Assembly: GCA_019415945.1 (NCBI GenBank)
Contig: DXYF01000016.1
Coordinates: 1 to 64,000 of the forward strand
Length of the DNA: 64,000 bases
From: Clostridiales bacterium
GTDB taxonomy: Bacteria; Bacillota; Clostridia; Oscillospirales; Acutalibacteraceae
Direction of reading: 5' to 3'
Made by a program: the position numbers and the translations under genes. Under the pieces are notes generated by a model. That model was given only the letters and a program-made list of their open reading frames with translations. It was not told where the DNA came from and searched no databases. Of the stretch, positions 45,097 to 54,306 are shown one piece after another. The stretch's first letter is position 1. Every line of letters starts with the position of its first letter.

Positions 45097-45176
45097 TTGG
45101 TTTCACTCTCCTCATGATGGCTTTGCGGGAAAATGGCGTTTCCCATACATTCTGCCTGAAACTTTTAAATTCAGAC

Positions 45177-45470
45177 TTACATCATGCCTTCAAAAAATTC
45201 GATAGGCTTGCTGTCTTCTGTTAATGTGATGATTGCTTTCTTCCAGCTCTTTGTGTAGCCGCCGTTGTTTCTGCCCTGACGGCGGAACTTGCCGCGAACG
45301 CTTACGGTATTAACCTTTGCAACCTTAACCTTGAAGATTTCTTCGCAAGCTTTTGCAATTTCAATTTTGTTAGCTGTCTTAGCTACCTCGAAAGTATATA
45401 CCTTATTAACTGCACCGAGCATACTTTTTTCAGTAATAACCGGGCGGATTACGATATCATGAGCTATCAT
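45177..45470 (-). CDS. rplW: Ribosomal protein L23
   Basis: A 97-residue 50S protein at the tunnel exit where SRP and trigger factor bind. [22 protein letters not shown] in parts and [16 protein letters not shown] fit. It overlaps rplD by four bases. Confidence 0.96.
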   Translation of the reverse strand: MIAHDIVIRPVITEKSMLGAVNKVYTFEVAKTANKIEIAKACEEIFKVKVAKVNTVSVRGKFRRQGRNNGGYTKSWKKAIITLTEDSKPIEFFEGMM

Positions 45471-46090
45471 GCATATACCTCCTCTATTTTGCTTACGGCA
45501 TCCTTAACGATAACGAGCTTGTCAGCATGAAGAATGTCGTAAACATTCAATGTGTTGACCTGAGCTGTCTTTACGCCGGGGATGTTGTTAGCTGATTTAA
45601 TAACCTTGCTGTCAACTTCGGGAAGAACAATGAGAGCCTTTTTGTCAGCCTCGATTGCCTTGAGCATAGCAACGATTGTCTTTGTCTTGTAATCATCCAT
45701 TGTGATTGCGTCAACAACGATGATCTCGTTTTCTTTAGCCTTTGAAGAGAAAGCTGACTTCATAGCAAGTCTTCTTACCTTCTTGTTTACAGAAAATCTG
45801 TAATCTCTTGGCTTGGGAGCAAAAACGACGCCGCCGTGTGTCCACTGCGGAGCACGAGTTGAACCCTGTCTTGCTCGTCCTGTACCCTTCTGTCTCCACG
45901 GCTTTTTACCGCCGCCGGAAACCTCGGATCTTGTAAGAGCGGACTGTGTACCCTGACGCTGTGCTGCAAGATAGTTAACTACCATCTGGTGCATGACTGC
46001 TGCGTTGGGCTCAATACCGAATATAGAATCGGCGAGATCGATTGTGCCAACCTTCTTGCCTTCCATATTTACTACTGATAAACTTGGCAT
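45467..46090 (-). CDS. rplD: Ribosomal protein L4
   Basis: A 207-residue 50S protein. The tunnel loop is visible as [19 protein letters not shown] near residue 60, then [15 protein letters not shown]4 represses the S10 operon in E. coli; a leader hairpin is present here, but its control by L4 is not shown. Confidence 0.97.
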   Translation of the reverse strand: MPSLSVVNMEGKKVGTIDLADSIFGIEPNAAVMHQMVVNYLAAQRQGTQSALTRSEVSGGGKKPWRQKGTGRARQGSTRAPQWTHGGVVFAPKPRDYRFSVNKKVRRLAMKSAFSSKAKENEIIVVDAITMDDYKTKTIVAMLKAIEADKKALIVLPEVDSKVIKSANNIPGVKTAQVNTLNVYDILHADKLVIVKDAVSKIEEVYA

Positions 46091-46106
46091 TTATAATCCC
46101 CCTTCC

Positions 46107-46739
46107 TTAAGCCTTAACGGAATCTTTGAGAACAACGATTCCCTTGTTTGGTCCGGGAACAGCACCCTTTACAGCGATGAGGTTGTTTTCAGCGTCAACC
46201 TTTACAACTGTGAGATTCTGAACTGTTACCTGTTCTGCACCGAGGTGACCTGCCATTCTCTTACCCTTCCAAACTCTTGAGGGAGATGAGCAGGCACCGA
46301 TTGAGCCGCCGTGACGAACGCAGGGACCTGTACCGTGTGATTCCTTAAGACGGTGGAAATTCCATCTCTTAATAACACCTGCAGTACCCTTACCTTTGCT
46401 CTTTCCGGTTACATCAATCTTGTCGCCGGGGGTGAATACATCTGCCTTAACGAGGTCGCCTACATTGTAAGCGTCTGTGTCGTTAAAGCGGAACTCTTTG
46501 AGAGTTTTCTTGGGAGCTACGCCTGCTTTGTCAAAAAATCCCTTCATAGGCTTTGTAACCTTGTGGGGCTTTAAGTCGCCGTATCCGAGCTGAACGGATG
46601 CGTAGCCGTCGTTTTCAACTGTTTTCTTGGCTGTAACCACGCAAGGGCCTGCCTCGATAACAGTTACGGGAATTACTACTCCCTTTTCATCGAAAATCTG
46701 TGTCATACCGATTTTCTTGCCGATGATTGCTTTCTGCAT
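46107..46739 (-). CDS. rplC: Ribosomal protein L3
   Basis: A 210-residue 50S protein near the peptidyl transferase centre. It starts [19 protein letters not shown] after Met and has [22 protein letters not shown] in parts. It lies 76 bases after rpsJ; the gap has a small GTTGGC/GCCAAC hairpin. Confidence 0.97.
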   Translation of the reverse strand: MQKAIIGKKIGMTQIFDEKGVVIPVTVIEAGPCVVTAKKTVENDGYASVQLGYGDLKPHKVTKPMKGFFDKAGVAPKKTLKEFRFNDTDAYNVGDLVKADVFTPGDKIDVTGKSKGKGTAGVIKRWNFHRLKESHGTGPCVRHGGSIGACSSPSRVWKGKRMAGHLGAEQVTVQNLTVVKVDAENNLIAVKGAVPGPNKGIVVLKDSVKA

Positions 46740-46815
46740 GAATATATCCTCCTTATAGGTTATTGGTTGGCTTGTGCCAACATGACCCTGTCTGCTTGTA
46801 GGTTGGTATCAGCGA

Positions 46816-47127
46816 TTATAATTTAATCTCGATATCAACGCCGGCAGGGAGCTCTAAGCTCATAAGAGCCTCGACTGTCTTGTTTGACGGTCTTAAGATG
46901 TCGATAAGACGCTTGTGAGTTCTCATCTCAAACTGCTCACGGCTGTCCTTGTACTTGTGAACAGCACGGAGAATTGTTACAACCTGCTTCTCAGTAGGGA
47001 GCGGAACCGGACCCGAAACTCTTGCACCTGTGCGTTTAGCTGTAGCCACGATTCTCTCTGCGGACTGATCAACGAGTTGATGATCATAACCCTTTAATCT
47101 TATTCTAATCTTTTCCTTGACTGCCAT
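46816..47127 (-). CDS. rpsJ: Ribosomal protein S10
   Basis: A 103-residue 30S protein, also NusE in antitermination. [21 protein letters not shown] and [21 protein letters not shown] in parts are the signature. It is the first gene of the cluster, after a leader of about 340 bases. Confidence 0.97.
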   Translation of the reverse strand: MAVKEKIRIRLKGYDHQLVDQSAERIVATAKRTGARVSGPVPLPTEKQVVTILRAVHKYKDSREQFEMRTHKRLIDILRPSNKTVEALMSLELPAGVDIEIKL

Positions 47128-47269
47128 TATCGTCGCCTCCTTAAAATTCTTGCTGAGCCTTGTTCTTTAGCTGACATTCGGTCTGCAAGCCTCGGCTCGT
47201 GGTAGTTGGCGGGCGTTTGCTCTCAAAACTTTTTTTGAAACTCTGCCGGGTGTTTCATCACCCTGCATT
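47128..47269 (-). other. Downstream half of the S10 leader
   Basis: Non-coding leader RNA between the terminator-like hairpin and rpsJ. It contains no frame of note. G+C-rich segments near 47180-47215 may form further structure. Confidence 0.5.
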
Positions 47270-47301
47270 AAAAAACCCGTTTAACTATTCAGTTAACCGG
47301 G
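47270..47301 (-). promoter_or_regulatory. Terminator-like hairpin in the S10 operon leader
   Basis: On the minus strand CCCGGTTAACT (47301-47291) pairs with AGTTAAACGGG (47286-47276) with one mismatch, followed by six T. It lies about 170 bases after the transcription start and 145 before rpsJ. An attenuator for the ribosomal cluster is the likely meaning. Confidence 0.65.
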
Positions 47302-47478
47302 AATGTCCTGAAAGCCTTTGAGCACAGCTATGGCAAAGCAACCCTGTTGACATAGTTACGCTCTGATTGATTCAAAATAAATCGCCCGGTTTAAAATCGG
47401 ACATACTCCACGGAAAAACCGGCGAATTCGCCGCAACCTCCCGCTTCATCGCATATCTTGTGCAGTCACACAAGTGAT
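47302..47478 (-). other. Upstream half of the S10 leader
   Basis: Non-coding leader RNA, with several possible pairings (for example CGGTTTAAA-type segments near 47391-47400 and CCGGCGAATTCGCCG near 47419-47433). No gene was found. Confidence 0.5.
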
Positions 47479-47507
47479 ATTATACTATGTATTTACGATT
47501 TATTCAA
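47479..47507 (-). promoter_or_regulatory. Sigma-A promoter of the S10-spc-alpha cluster
   Basis: TTGAAT (47507-47502), a 17-base spacer and TATAAT (47484-47479) on the minus strand. No other strong promoter was noticed further down the cluster. Confidence 0.85.
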
Positions 47508-47578
47508 GGTTTTGTAAAAATAAGTTCATGTAGAATTTTTGGAATAATTTTAATTAGTTTTTGTACACTATACACATA

Positions 47579-47607
47579 TTGCCAAATAATTTATATTCAA
47601 GTATAAT
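47579..47607 (+). promoter_or_regulatory. Sigma-A promoter of cobO
   Basis: TTGCCA (47579-47584), a 17-base spacer and TATAAT (47602-47607). GGTGTG and CACACC in the leader (about 47612-47669) can pair at long range; no cobalamin riboswitch is seen. Confidence 0.7.
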
Positions 47608-47686
47608 TGTGGTGTGCTAATACCATTTATTATGCGTTTAATTAAATTTTAAGCAATGTAACACACCCTACTTTCGGAGGTATATA

Positions 47687-48202
47687 ATGATTCATGTTTA
47701 TTACGGAGACGGTAAAGGCAAAACAACAGCCGCAGTCGGTTTAGCGGTCCGTGCCGCAGGGAGCAAAATGAAAGTTTTGTTCGTGCAGTTTTTAAAGACG
47801 GAATTTTCAGGCGAACGCCACACGCTGAGCCACACGGAAAATGTAACGCTTACACTTTGTCCGCTTGAATTGAAATTCACATTTCAAATGGACGAAAACG
47901 AAAAAGCTCAGGCGGCAAAGATTTTTAAGGGAATTTTTGAAAGCAGCGTAACCACTGCACTCACTGAGCGTTATGATATGGTAATACTTGACGAGATATT
48001 CGATGTGATAAACTGCGGTATGGTTTCCGAAGCAGATGTATTTGAATTTGTCACAAACGCACCGACAAGTATGGAAATAGTTATGACGGGTCACAATCCG
48101 CCCGAAAAGTTTATTGAAACGGCAGACTATGTCACGGAATTTAAAAAAGTAAAGCATCCCTACGACCGCGGTATAACAGGCAGAATCGGGATAGAATTTT
48201 AG
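47687..48202 (+). CDS. cobO: Cob(I)yrinic acid a,c-diamide adenosyltransferase, CobO/BtuR type
   Basis: A 171-residue enzyme that adds the adenosyl group to cobalt of corrinoids with ATP. It starts with the P-loop GDGKGKTTAAVGLAVRA near residue 7. The KVLFVQFLK strand and MVILDEIFDVINCG follow, then VMTGHNPPEKFIETADYVTEF, all CobO/CobA/BtuR signatures. The family is about 170-200 residues, so it is complete. It stands alone with its own promoter and terminator, without other cobalamin genes in the window, so it may serve salvage of imported corrinoids. Confidence 0.92.
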   Translation: MIHVYYGDGKGKTTAAVGLAVRAAGSKMKVLFVQFLKTEFSGERHTLSHTENVTLTLCPLELKFTFQMDENEKAQAAKIFKGIFESSVTTALTERYDMVILDEIFDVINCGMVSEADVFEFVTNAPTSMEIVMTGHNPPEKFIETADYVTEFKKVKHPYDRGITGRIGIEF

Positions 48203-48241
48203 CAGAGACCCTCGCCCGCAAACAAAATCATATAAAACACC

Positions 48242-48278
48242 AACGGCTGACGGAAATCAAAACTCCGTCAGCCGTTTT
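48242..48278. terminator. Bidirectional intrinsic terminator
   Basis: AACGGCTGACGGA pairs with TCCGTCAGCCGTT between the convergent cobO and ectB-like genes, with TTTT on the plus side. Confidence 0.88.
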
Positions 48279-48279
48279 A

Positions 48280-49536
48280 TTATTTTGCCAATACTTCTTT
48301 AATGGACTCCTTTATAATTGCAAGTCCTTTAAGCAGCATATCGTCGTCGATTACAAGCGGGGGCATTATCTTTAGTACAGCACCCTCCCTGCCTGCACAT
48401 TCACATATAAGCTTTTTCTCAAAGCATTTTTCAATTACTTCTTCCGAAAGAGAAGGTGAAATTGCACCAAAGTCAATACCCCAGACAAGTCCGATGCCTC
48501 TTAACTGAAGTCTTGAATCAAGCGACAGAATTTCCTCGGTAACATACTTCTTTACAAGCTCGCCCTTGCGTTTTGTTTCTGACTCAACATTGTTTTCAAG
48601 CAAATAATCAATAGCCGCCTTGCCTGCAACGAATGAAAGCTGATTGCCTCTGAATGTGCCGTTATGTTCACCCGGCTTCCAATGGTCAAGCTCGTCCTTA
48701 TGCAAAACAATAGCAAGAGGCATTCCGATACCGCCTATTGATTTTGACATTACAACAATATCAGGAGTAATTCCGGCACGCTCAAACGAGAAGAATGAAC
48801 CGCTGCGGCAGCAGCCAACCTGCACATCGTCAACAATCATCAATATACCGTTTTTGGTACAGAATTCTCTGACGCTACGCAAAAACTCATTGTCAAAAAC
48901 TCTTATTCCGCCCTCAGCCTGTACTGTTTCCATCACAACCGCCGCAGGCTTTTCAACGCCGGAGTGGTCATCGTCAATAAGCGTCTGCATATAATTAATC
49001 ACATCAAGACCCTCAAACATATAAGGAGCAGGAATGTGTGTGCAGTCGACAAGCGAAGCACCTGCACCGTTTCTTGCATACATCTCGGAAGTAAGCGAAA
49101 GAGAACCGAGCGTCATACCGTGAAAACATCCCATAAACGCAAAAATATTTCTACGCTTTGTTGTCTTTCTTGCAAGCTTTATTGCCGCTTCTATCGCATT
49201 GGTACCTGTAGGACCCGTAAACTGAATCCTGTATTTGTAGCCTCTCGGCTCAATAATTTTCTTTTCAAGAGCATCAATGAAATCACGCTTGGGCACGGTG
49301 TACATATCAAGTGCGTGAATTATACCGTCCGTAGCAAGATAGTCAATTACTTTTCCCTTTATATAGTCATTGTTATGGCCGTAATTCACTGCACCTGCAC
49401 CGCAGAAAAAGTCAATATACTTCTCGCCGTTTTCATCTGTCATCACGGCACCCTTTGCGTCCGTAAACACTTTCGGAAAATGTCTGCAGTAAGAACGCAC
49501 CGATGATTCATATTGCTCAAAAGTATTTGTATTCAT
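48280..49536 (-). CDS. Diaminobutyrate-2-oxoglutarate aminotransferase (EctB-like)
   Basis: A 418-residue class III aminotransferase. FEQYESSVRSYCRHFP at the start and IDFFCGAGAVNYGHNN match EctB, which makes 2,4-diaminobutyrate from aspartate semialdehyde and glutamate. The PLP site is seen as VDDVQVG (Asp) and the Schiff-base lysine in VMSKSIGG near residue 265. No ectA or ectC is nearby, so ectoine synthesis is not supported here. It starts five bases after the small MoaB/CinA-like gene, so it is the last gene of a minus-strand unit. The product could serve cell-wall, siderophore or other peptide synthesis; unknown. Confidence 0.82.
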   Translation of the reverse strand: MNTNTFEQYESSVRSYCRHFPKVFTDAKGAVMTDENGEKYIDFFCGAGAVNYGHNNDYIKGKVIDYLATDGIIHALDMYTVPKRDFIDALEKKIIEPRGYKYRIQFTGPTGTNAIEAAIKLARKTTKRRNIFAFMGCFHGMTLGSLSLTSEMYARNGAGASLVDCTHIPAPYMFEGLDVINYMQTLIDDDHSGVEKPAAVVMETVQAEGGIRVFDNEFLRSVREFCTKNGILMIVDDVQVGCCRSGSFFSFERAGITPDIVVMSKSIGGIGMPLAIVLHKDELDHWKPGEHNGTFRGNQLSFVAGKAAIDYLLENNVESETKRKGELVKKYVTEEILSLDSRLQLRGIGLVWGIDFGAISPSLSEEVIEKCFEKKLICECAGREGAVLKIMPPLVIDDDMLLKGLAIIKESIKEVLAK

Positions 49537-49541
49537 ATCCT

Positions 49542-49961
49542 TTATACCCTCGTATTTCCTATATTACTTATATACCCCAAAACAGCACCCTTCATTATAG
49601 TCTGAATCTGTTCAGGCTCATCGGGCAAGAGTATAAGAAGCTGATTGTTTGCACGAACAACATATCCGTCGTCACCCGTGTCATTTTTCAGTTTTTTGCA
49701 CTCATCAACGCATGAAGGCTTTAAAAGCCGCGAAAGAATACTGCCTATATTTCTTTCGTCACCGAATCCCAAGCCTCCGATAATAAAGACAATATTACAT
49801 TCTTTAAACGAATCTGTCAATATTTTTTTCACGGCTTTTTTATCGGTTGCAAAAGAAATGTCGTTAGTTTCAAGATTAATCCCCAAAAAAATCTTTTTAA
49901 GCATTCGTTCGCAAAGCGAGGTTTTTCGTGCATTATAAAATAATGTTTTACATTCCACCAT
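49542..49961 (-). CDS. Small protein resembling a MoaB/CinA (molybdopterin-binding-like) domain
   Basis: A 139-residue protein. NIVFIIGGLGFGDERNIGSILS near residue 75 matches the glycine-rich loop of MoaB/Mog/CinA domains (usually GGLGPTxDD), and LLILLPDEPEQIQTIM near residue 115 matches their LPGxPxEM segment. The N-terminal part is shortened relative to family members, so it may not bind a pterin. GGGGAGT gives a ribosome binding site for ATG 49961; an earlier start overlaps the sortase gene and is less likely. It lies 13 bases after the sortase fusion, whose own N-terminus is also MoaB/CinA-like, and five before the ectB-like gene. Function unknown. Confidence 0.55.
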   Translation of the reverse strand: MVECKTLFYNARKTSLCERMLKKIFLGINLETNDISFATDKKAVKKILTDSFKECNIVFIIGGLGFGDERNIGSILSRLLKPSCVDECKKLKNDTGDDGYVVRANNQLLILLPDEPEQIQTIMKGAVLGYISNIGNTRV

Positions 49962-49974
49962 ACCGTACTCCCCG

Positions 49975-51945
49975 CTACTGCGTCTGTTCGACAGTTTCCT
50001 GAGGCTGTGTGTACTGCGGTTTAAGTACCGCCTCAAAGCTCGGAGCAATAACCATATCGGTTGTCACCTTGCTGAAATCAAGCTGCCATTCCTTGAACAC
50101 ATAATCGTAATATTCATCACTCGGTTTTGTAGGATCTTTGGGAGCCTTTGCAGACTTTCCGTACTCGATCTTCTGCGTGCTTATAACATCACCCTTATAG
50201 TCAAGGAACTTCACTGTAAGATACACTTTTTTCTCCGTTGTAGGCTGCTTATTTTCAGAGCCGCTGTTTCCCGATGCAGTTGATTCCTCCGTTGTAGGCT
50301 CAACTACCTCTTGATCCTTAAAATCGTAATCTCCCGTGTACCAGTCGATCTGCCCCTTTTCATATGCGGTGCAAAAATCGGTTACTTCAGGCCGTGTTCC
50401 GCCGTACGCAGAATAATACACCTGAGGCCATACGGGATTCGAGTTAAGGGTTGCCCTGCTCACATCAACCTTGCTTGATTCGCCGTCCCTTACTTTTCTT
50501 GCAACAATTACTGTTCTGAAATTTGTAAATTCATACGAACAGGTTGAAAGCGTGATAAGCTCATCATCTTCGTTGACATCAACGGGACAGTTGAACAGCG
50601 AACGCACTCTGACATTATAGACATAGTTCATAAAGTCCTTTTCGTTTTGAAAATCGCCGATCATGTAGTTGAAAAACTCGCCCTGCGACGAAAGCGTATT
50701 CGTTTTAAACACCGAGATTATTTTGTATGTTCCCTGTGCTTCGGGCGTATCAAACTCTATTGTAGGCGATTCCTTATAAAAATCAAGATTTCCCGTCGTT
50801 CCGCCGTACTTCATCAAATCGCCGAACATTGAACCGTCCTGAATGTGGTGTCCGTGGATAACAGTATTTTTGCTGTCGGTACCGTTTTCACAGCGATAAT
50901 CAAGGAAAACGCTTCCGAACGAATCATAATCGCCCTTATAGTTATGTGACAGGTAATACTGGTAATTCCTGTTGTCCTCCTTGTGCCACAGCACAGGGTA
51001 GTCAACCTTTGTGTTGTCAATCTCTATCCAGCCGACAATCTCATCGTTTATTTTTAGGAGTTCATCCCAATTTATAACATCGTCAACTTCCGGTTTATTA
51101 TCGCTTGAGTCATCACCGTCATCGCCGTGTGCAATTTTCTGAATCTCGGCATTAAGAGCTGCATTTTTCATGCTTAAAAAAACCATATTGTACATAAGCA
51201 GAGAAAGTGCCGATACAAAAACCAAAAAAGACGCAATCACAACACTTTTTCTTGCTATTTCTTTTCCGCCGTCGCCTTTCATAGGGATAAAGCGATAAGC
51301 AAAGCCTGTTCTTTCGGGAACATACTCCTTTATGCTGAACCCATTCGGATAATCCTCTGCGGAATTTTCAAAAACCTCTTTTGTTCTTACCGCAGCGAGT
51401 GAAATTACATCGTCGTCGTTTTCGCCCGTAAGGCTCGACTGCGGAAGCACTGCAACCTGCAATCCCTTAAACATAAAGCAATAGCCTTTGTAGCCGTTGC
51501 CGAACTCTCCGAGCTTAAATACCTTTGACTTCTTTTTATACAGTCTGTATTCATCTTCAAGCTCATCGAGTTCCTCTTGCGACGCCCCTCTCTTTTTCGC
51601 ATCATTAAACGCCTTATCTCTGTTTTTCCAATAATTTTTAGGAGTGGGGTCGTTTTCGCTTCTTTCCGCCTCGGCAACCGTTTCTACAAAATATTTTCTG
51701 AATGAGCTGCTGTCTTTAGTTGACAAAGCATTTGCAATAATTACAACATCGGGTCTGTTGTCCGATTTTGCAATCTCGTTAAGTGCCGACTTGATTTTAC
51801 TTCCTCTCAGCACGGTGTTTTTTACATCGGTCAGAGTATAGCCGTATTTGTCAAGCCGTTCTCTGAGTTCCGGTTTCTTATCCGCAAGGTCAACAGCGTT
51901 TTTGTTTCTGACAACCGAAATTATTTCAATATTAATCAAGTTCAC
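49975..51945 (-). CDS. Class B sortase with an N-terminal MoaB/CinA-like domain and C-terminal beta-grasp repeat
   Basis: A 656-residue membrane protein. Residues 1-95 resemble a MoaB/CinA domain (NIEIISVVRNKNAVDLAD, then DVVIIANALSTKDSSSFRKY in place of GGLGPTxDD). A charged linker follows, and one membrane segment lies at about 234-256. Residues 290-485 are a class B sortase: HGHH with the catalytic His366, TLSTC with nucleophile Cys469, and Arg477 in FRTVIVARK. Residues 560-640 carry a Pro/Thr/Glu linker and an InlB-like repeat (VYLTVKFLDYKGDVIS to YVFKEWQLDF). Class B sortases join surface proteins to peptidoglycan or build pili. It lies 19 bases after thiI. The N-terminal domain would be in the cytoplasm. 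I know of no described sortase with this layout. Confidence 0.8.
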   Translation of the reverse strand: MNLINIEIISVVRNKNAVDLADKKPELRERLDKYGYTLTDVKNTVLRGSKIKSALNEIAKSDNRPDVVIIANALSTKDSSSFRKYFVETVAEAERSENDPTPKNYWKNRDKAFNDAKKRGASQEELDELEDEYRLYKKKSKVFKLGEFGNGYKGYCFMFKGLQVAVLPQSSLTGENDDDVISLAAVRTKEVFENSAEDYPNGFSIKEYVPERTGFAYRFIPMKGDGGKEIARKSVVIASFLVFVSALSLLMYNMVFLSMKNAALNAEIQKIAHGDDGDDSSDNKPEVDDVINWDELLKINDEIVGWIEIDNTKVDYPVLWHKEDNRNYQYYLSHNYKGDYDSFGSVFLDYRCENGTDSKNTVIHGHHIQDGSMFGDLMKYGGTTGNLDFYKESPTIEFDTPEAQGTYKIISVFKTNTLSSQGEFFNYMIGDFQNEKDFMNYVYNVRVRSLFNCPVDVNEDDELITLSTCSYEFTNFRTVIVARKVRDGESSKVDVSRATLNSNPVWPQVYYSAYGGTRPEVTDFCTAYEKGQIDWYTGDYDFKDQEVVEPTTEESTASGNSGSENKQPTTEKKVYLTVKFLDYKGDVISTQKIEYGKSAKAPKDPTKPSDEYYDYVFKEWQLDFSKVTTDMVIAPSFEAVLKPQYTQPQETVEQTQ

Positions 51946-51964
51946 TGACCTTCACCTCTTTGTA

Positions 51965-53146
51965 TCAGTCATCTGATGAAATAAATGTTGTTTTAAGATT
52001 TTGCAGTGCCTCTTCAACAAGCGGTGCAAATTCTGCCTTTTCCTGAGCTTCCTTTACATATTTCAGCACAGGTCTTGTGCGTGGGTGCTTCGGAGTAAAC
52101 ACAGTACAGCAGTCCTCGTACGGCTCTATTGAAGTTTCATAGGTATCTATCTTATATGAAATATCAATAATTTCCTGTTTATCCATACCGATCAGCGGTC
52201 TGAACACCACCATATCGGTCGCTTCGTCCGTACAGCCGAGTGCCCCGATTGTCTGACTGGCAACCTGTCCGAGGCTTTCGCCCGTGATAAGTGCAGAGCA
52301 ATCGTTTTTGAGTGCGATTTTTTCCGACATCTCCATCATAAGGCGACGCATAATTATGGTAAACAGCTCTTCGGGACAATCATTCTTGATTTTTTCCTGA
52401 ATCTTTGTAAACGGCACGGTGAACATTGTCATCGGTCCTGCGTATCGGCTCACCTTTTGAAGCAGTCTTACAACCTTTTCTTCTGCTCTTCTGCTTGTGT
52501 ACGGCGGGCTTGCGAAGTGAACAGCCGTAAGCCTTATTCCCCGCTTTGCCATCATATACGCCGCAACGGGAGAATCTATGCCGCCGCTGATAAGTATTGC
52601 CGCCTTACCGCCTGTTCCCACGGGAATACCGCCTGCCCCCTTTTCGGGGTCACAGTGTATATAAGCTCCGAAGTCACGGATTTCTACATTTACCGTAACC
52701 TCGGGATTGTGAACATCCACCTTTAAATGAGGAAATTTTGAAATAAGCTCACCCCCGAGCTCTCGGCATATTTCGGGCGATTTATACGGAAATTTCTTGT
52801 CGCTTCGCTTTGCCTCAACCTTAAATGCAGACGCCGCTTTGAGCGTTTTTTCAAGATAAACAGGTGCCGTTTTCAAAACCGATTCAAGTGTTTTTTCATC
52901 GCACACAGCCGCTCTTGAATAAGCGACAATTCCGAACACCCTCGATATTCTGTCACACGCCTCGTCAAGGTCAATGTCATCATAAAGAGGCTTTACATAA
53001 ATAGTTGACTGAGCTGAGGTTATTTCAAATTTTCCGATCGGATTTAAGACATTTTTTATATTCTTTTTCAAAACATCTTCAAATGAACGGCGGTTAAGCC
53101 CCTTTAAAACTATTTCACCGTCTTTTAAAAGTATAATCTCTTTCAT
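51965..53146 (-). CDS. thiI: tRNA 4-thiouridine synthase ThiI
   Basis: A 393-residue enzyme that puts sulfur on U8 of tRNA and may also act in thiazole synthesis. The N-terminal ferredoxin-like and THUMP domains cover residues 1-165. The adenylating PP-loop SGGIDSPVAAYMMAKRGI starts near residue 185. There is no rhodanese domain, as in Bacillus, so sulfur comes from the desulfurase encoded 32 bases upstream. Length and context (nifS-thiI) are normal for Firmicutes. Confidence 0.95.
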   Translation of the reverse strand: MKEIILLKDGEIVLKGLNRRSFEDVLKKNIKNVLNPIGKFEITSAQSTIYVKPLYDDIDLDEACDRISRVFGIVAYSRAAVCDEKTLESVLKTAPVYLEKTLKAASAFKVEAKRSDKKFPYKSPEICRELGGELISKFPHLKVDVHNPEVTVNVEIRDFGAYIHCDPEKGAGGIPVGTGGKAAILISGGIDSPVAAYMMAKRGIRLTAVHFASPPYTSRRAEEKVVRLLQKVSRYAGPMTMFTVPFTKIQEKIKNDCPEELFTIIMRRLMMEMSEKIALKNDCSALITGESLGQVASQTIGALGCTDEATDMVVFRPLIGMDKQEIIDISYKIDTYETSIEPYEDCCTVFTPKHPRTRPVLKYVKEAQEKAEFAPLVEEALQNLKTTFISSDD

Positions 53147-53178
53147 AGCTGTTCCTTAAATGTAAAATAAATTTATCT

Positions 53179-54306
53179 TTATCTGTGAGCAAGCACTTTC
53201 AAACCTTTTTCTATACCGCTGCAAAGTGCGTCAACATCATCTTTGGTGCTGTATTTTGAAAAGCTGATTCTCAACGCACTGTCCGCACGCTCCTTTGAAA
53301 GACCCATGGCACTCAAAACATGGCTGGGCTTGCCCTTTGCACAGGCACTTCCCGAAGAAACAAATACATCAAGCTCCTCCAGAAAATGCAGCATTGTTTC
53401 ACTTCTCACCCTGCCTGCCGACACATTAATAACATACGGCAGTGCATTTTCGGGGGAATTTATGATTACTCCCTCAATATTTTCAAGCTTTTGAACAGCA
53501 TAGCTGTTAAGCTCCTGTACGGCCTTATAATTTTCTTCGATTTTAAACTCATCACAAGCGGCTCCGAACGCCGCAATCAGCGGCAACGCCTCCGTACCGG
53601 GGCGAAGCTTTTTTTCCTGTTCGCCGCCGTACTGCACGGGAACAATACGAACTCCCTTTTTTAAGTACAACGCACCGCATCCCTTAGGGGCATGAACCTT
53701 GTGTGCACTTACTGTAATCAAATCGGCACAAATCCGTCTTGCATTGAGAGAAATTTTCCCGAATGCCTGAACGGCGTCCGTGTGGCATATAATATCGCCG
53801 TTTTGTTCCTTGACAGCGGAGAAAATTTCGCTCACGGGCATCACGGCTCCCGTTTCGTTATTTACGCACATAACGGAAACCAAAACGGTGCTGTCGTTAA
53901 CAGCCTGCAAAACACTTTGAGGCTTTATCACTCCGTCTTTATCGGGTGAAATTCTTATAACTTCAAATCCGTCATTTTCAAGCCTTTGAGCGGCTTCCAT
54001 AATACTGCTGTGCTCTACCGAAGAAATAATAATCCTGTTGCCGCGGCGTTTTTTTGCCTGAGCTATGCCAAACAACGCTAAATTGTTAGCTTCCGTACCG
54101 CCGCTTGTAAAAATTATCTCCTCGCTCTGTACCGAAAGAGTTCGGGCAATAATTTTCCGTGCGGTTTCAAGCTCATGCTCCGCCTGCATCCCTTTTAGGT
54201 GCAAAGAGGAAGGATTGCCGTAATTCTCGGTCATTATCCTGTAAGCTTTTTCTGCCGCTTTTGCAGACACCGCCGTAGTTGCACTGTTATCAAGATAATG
54301 TTCCAA
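53179..54306 (-). CDS. Cysteine desulfurase, NifS/IscS type
   Basis: A 375-residue PLP enzyme that takes sulfur from cysteine, here probably for ThiI. It begins EHYLDNSATTAVSAKAAE. The PLP lysine is in SAHKVHAPKG near residue 200, and the active-site loop SSGSACAKGKPSHVL near residue 325 holds the catalytic Cys. GTEALPLIAAFGAA is also typical. The start is taken as TTG 54306 with GGGGG seven bases upstream, since homology begins one residue later; the longer frame to 54426 adds a hydrophobic, AT-rich stretch unlike the family. It heads the unit nifS-thiI-sortase-MoaB-like-ectB-like. Confidence 0.92.
   Translation of the reverse strand: MEHYLDNSATTAVSAKAAEKAYRIMTENYGNPSSLHLKGMQAEHELETARKIIARTLSVQSEEIIFTSGGTEANNLALFGIAQAKKRRGNRIIISSVEHSSIMEAAQRLENDGFEVIRISPDKDGVIKPQSVLQAVNDSTVLVSVMCVNNETGAVMPVSEIFSAVKEQNGDIICHTDAVQAFGKISLNARRICADLITVSAHKVHAPKGCGALYLKKGVRIVPVQYGGEQEKKLRPGTEALPLIAAFGAACDEFKIEENYKAVQELNSYAVQKLENIEGVIINSPENALPYVINVSAGRVRSETMLHFLEELDVFVSSGSACAKGKPSHVLSAMGLSKERADSALRISFSKYSTKDDVDALCSGIEKGLKVLAHR

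Noticed and set aside
47608..47686. Cobalamin riboswitch before cobO
   Set aside because: The leader is under 90 bases and lacks the conserved B12-box; only a short long-range pairing is seen.
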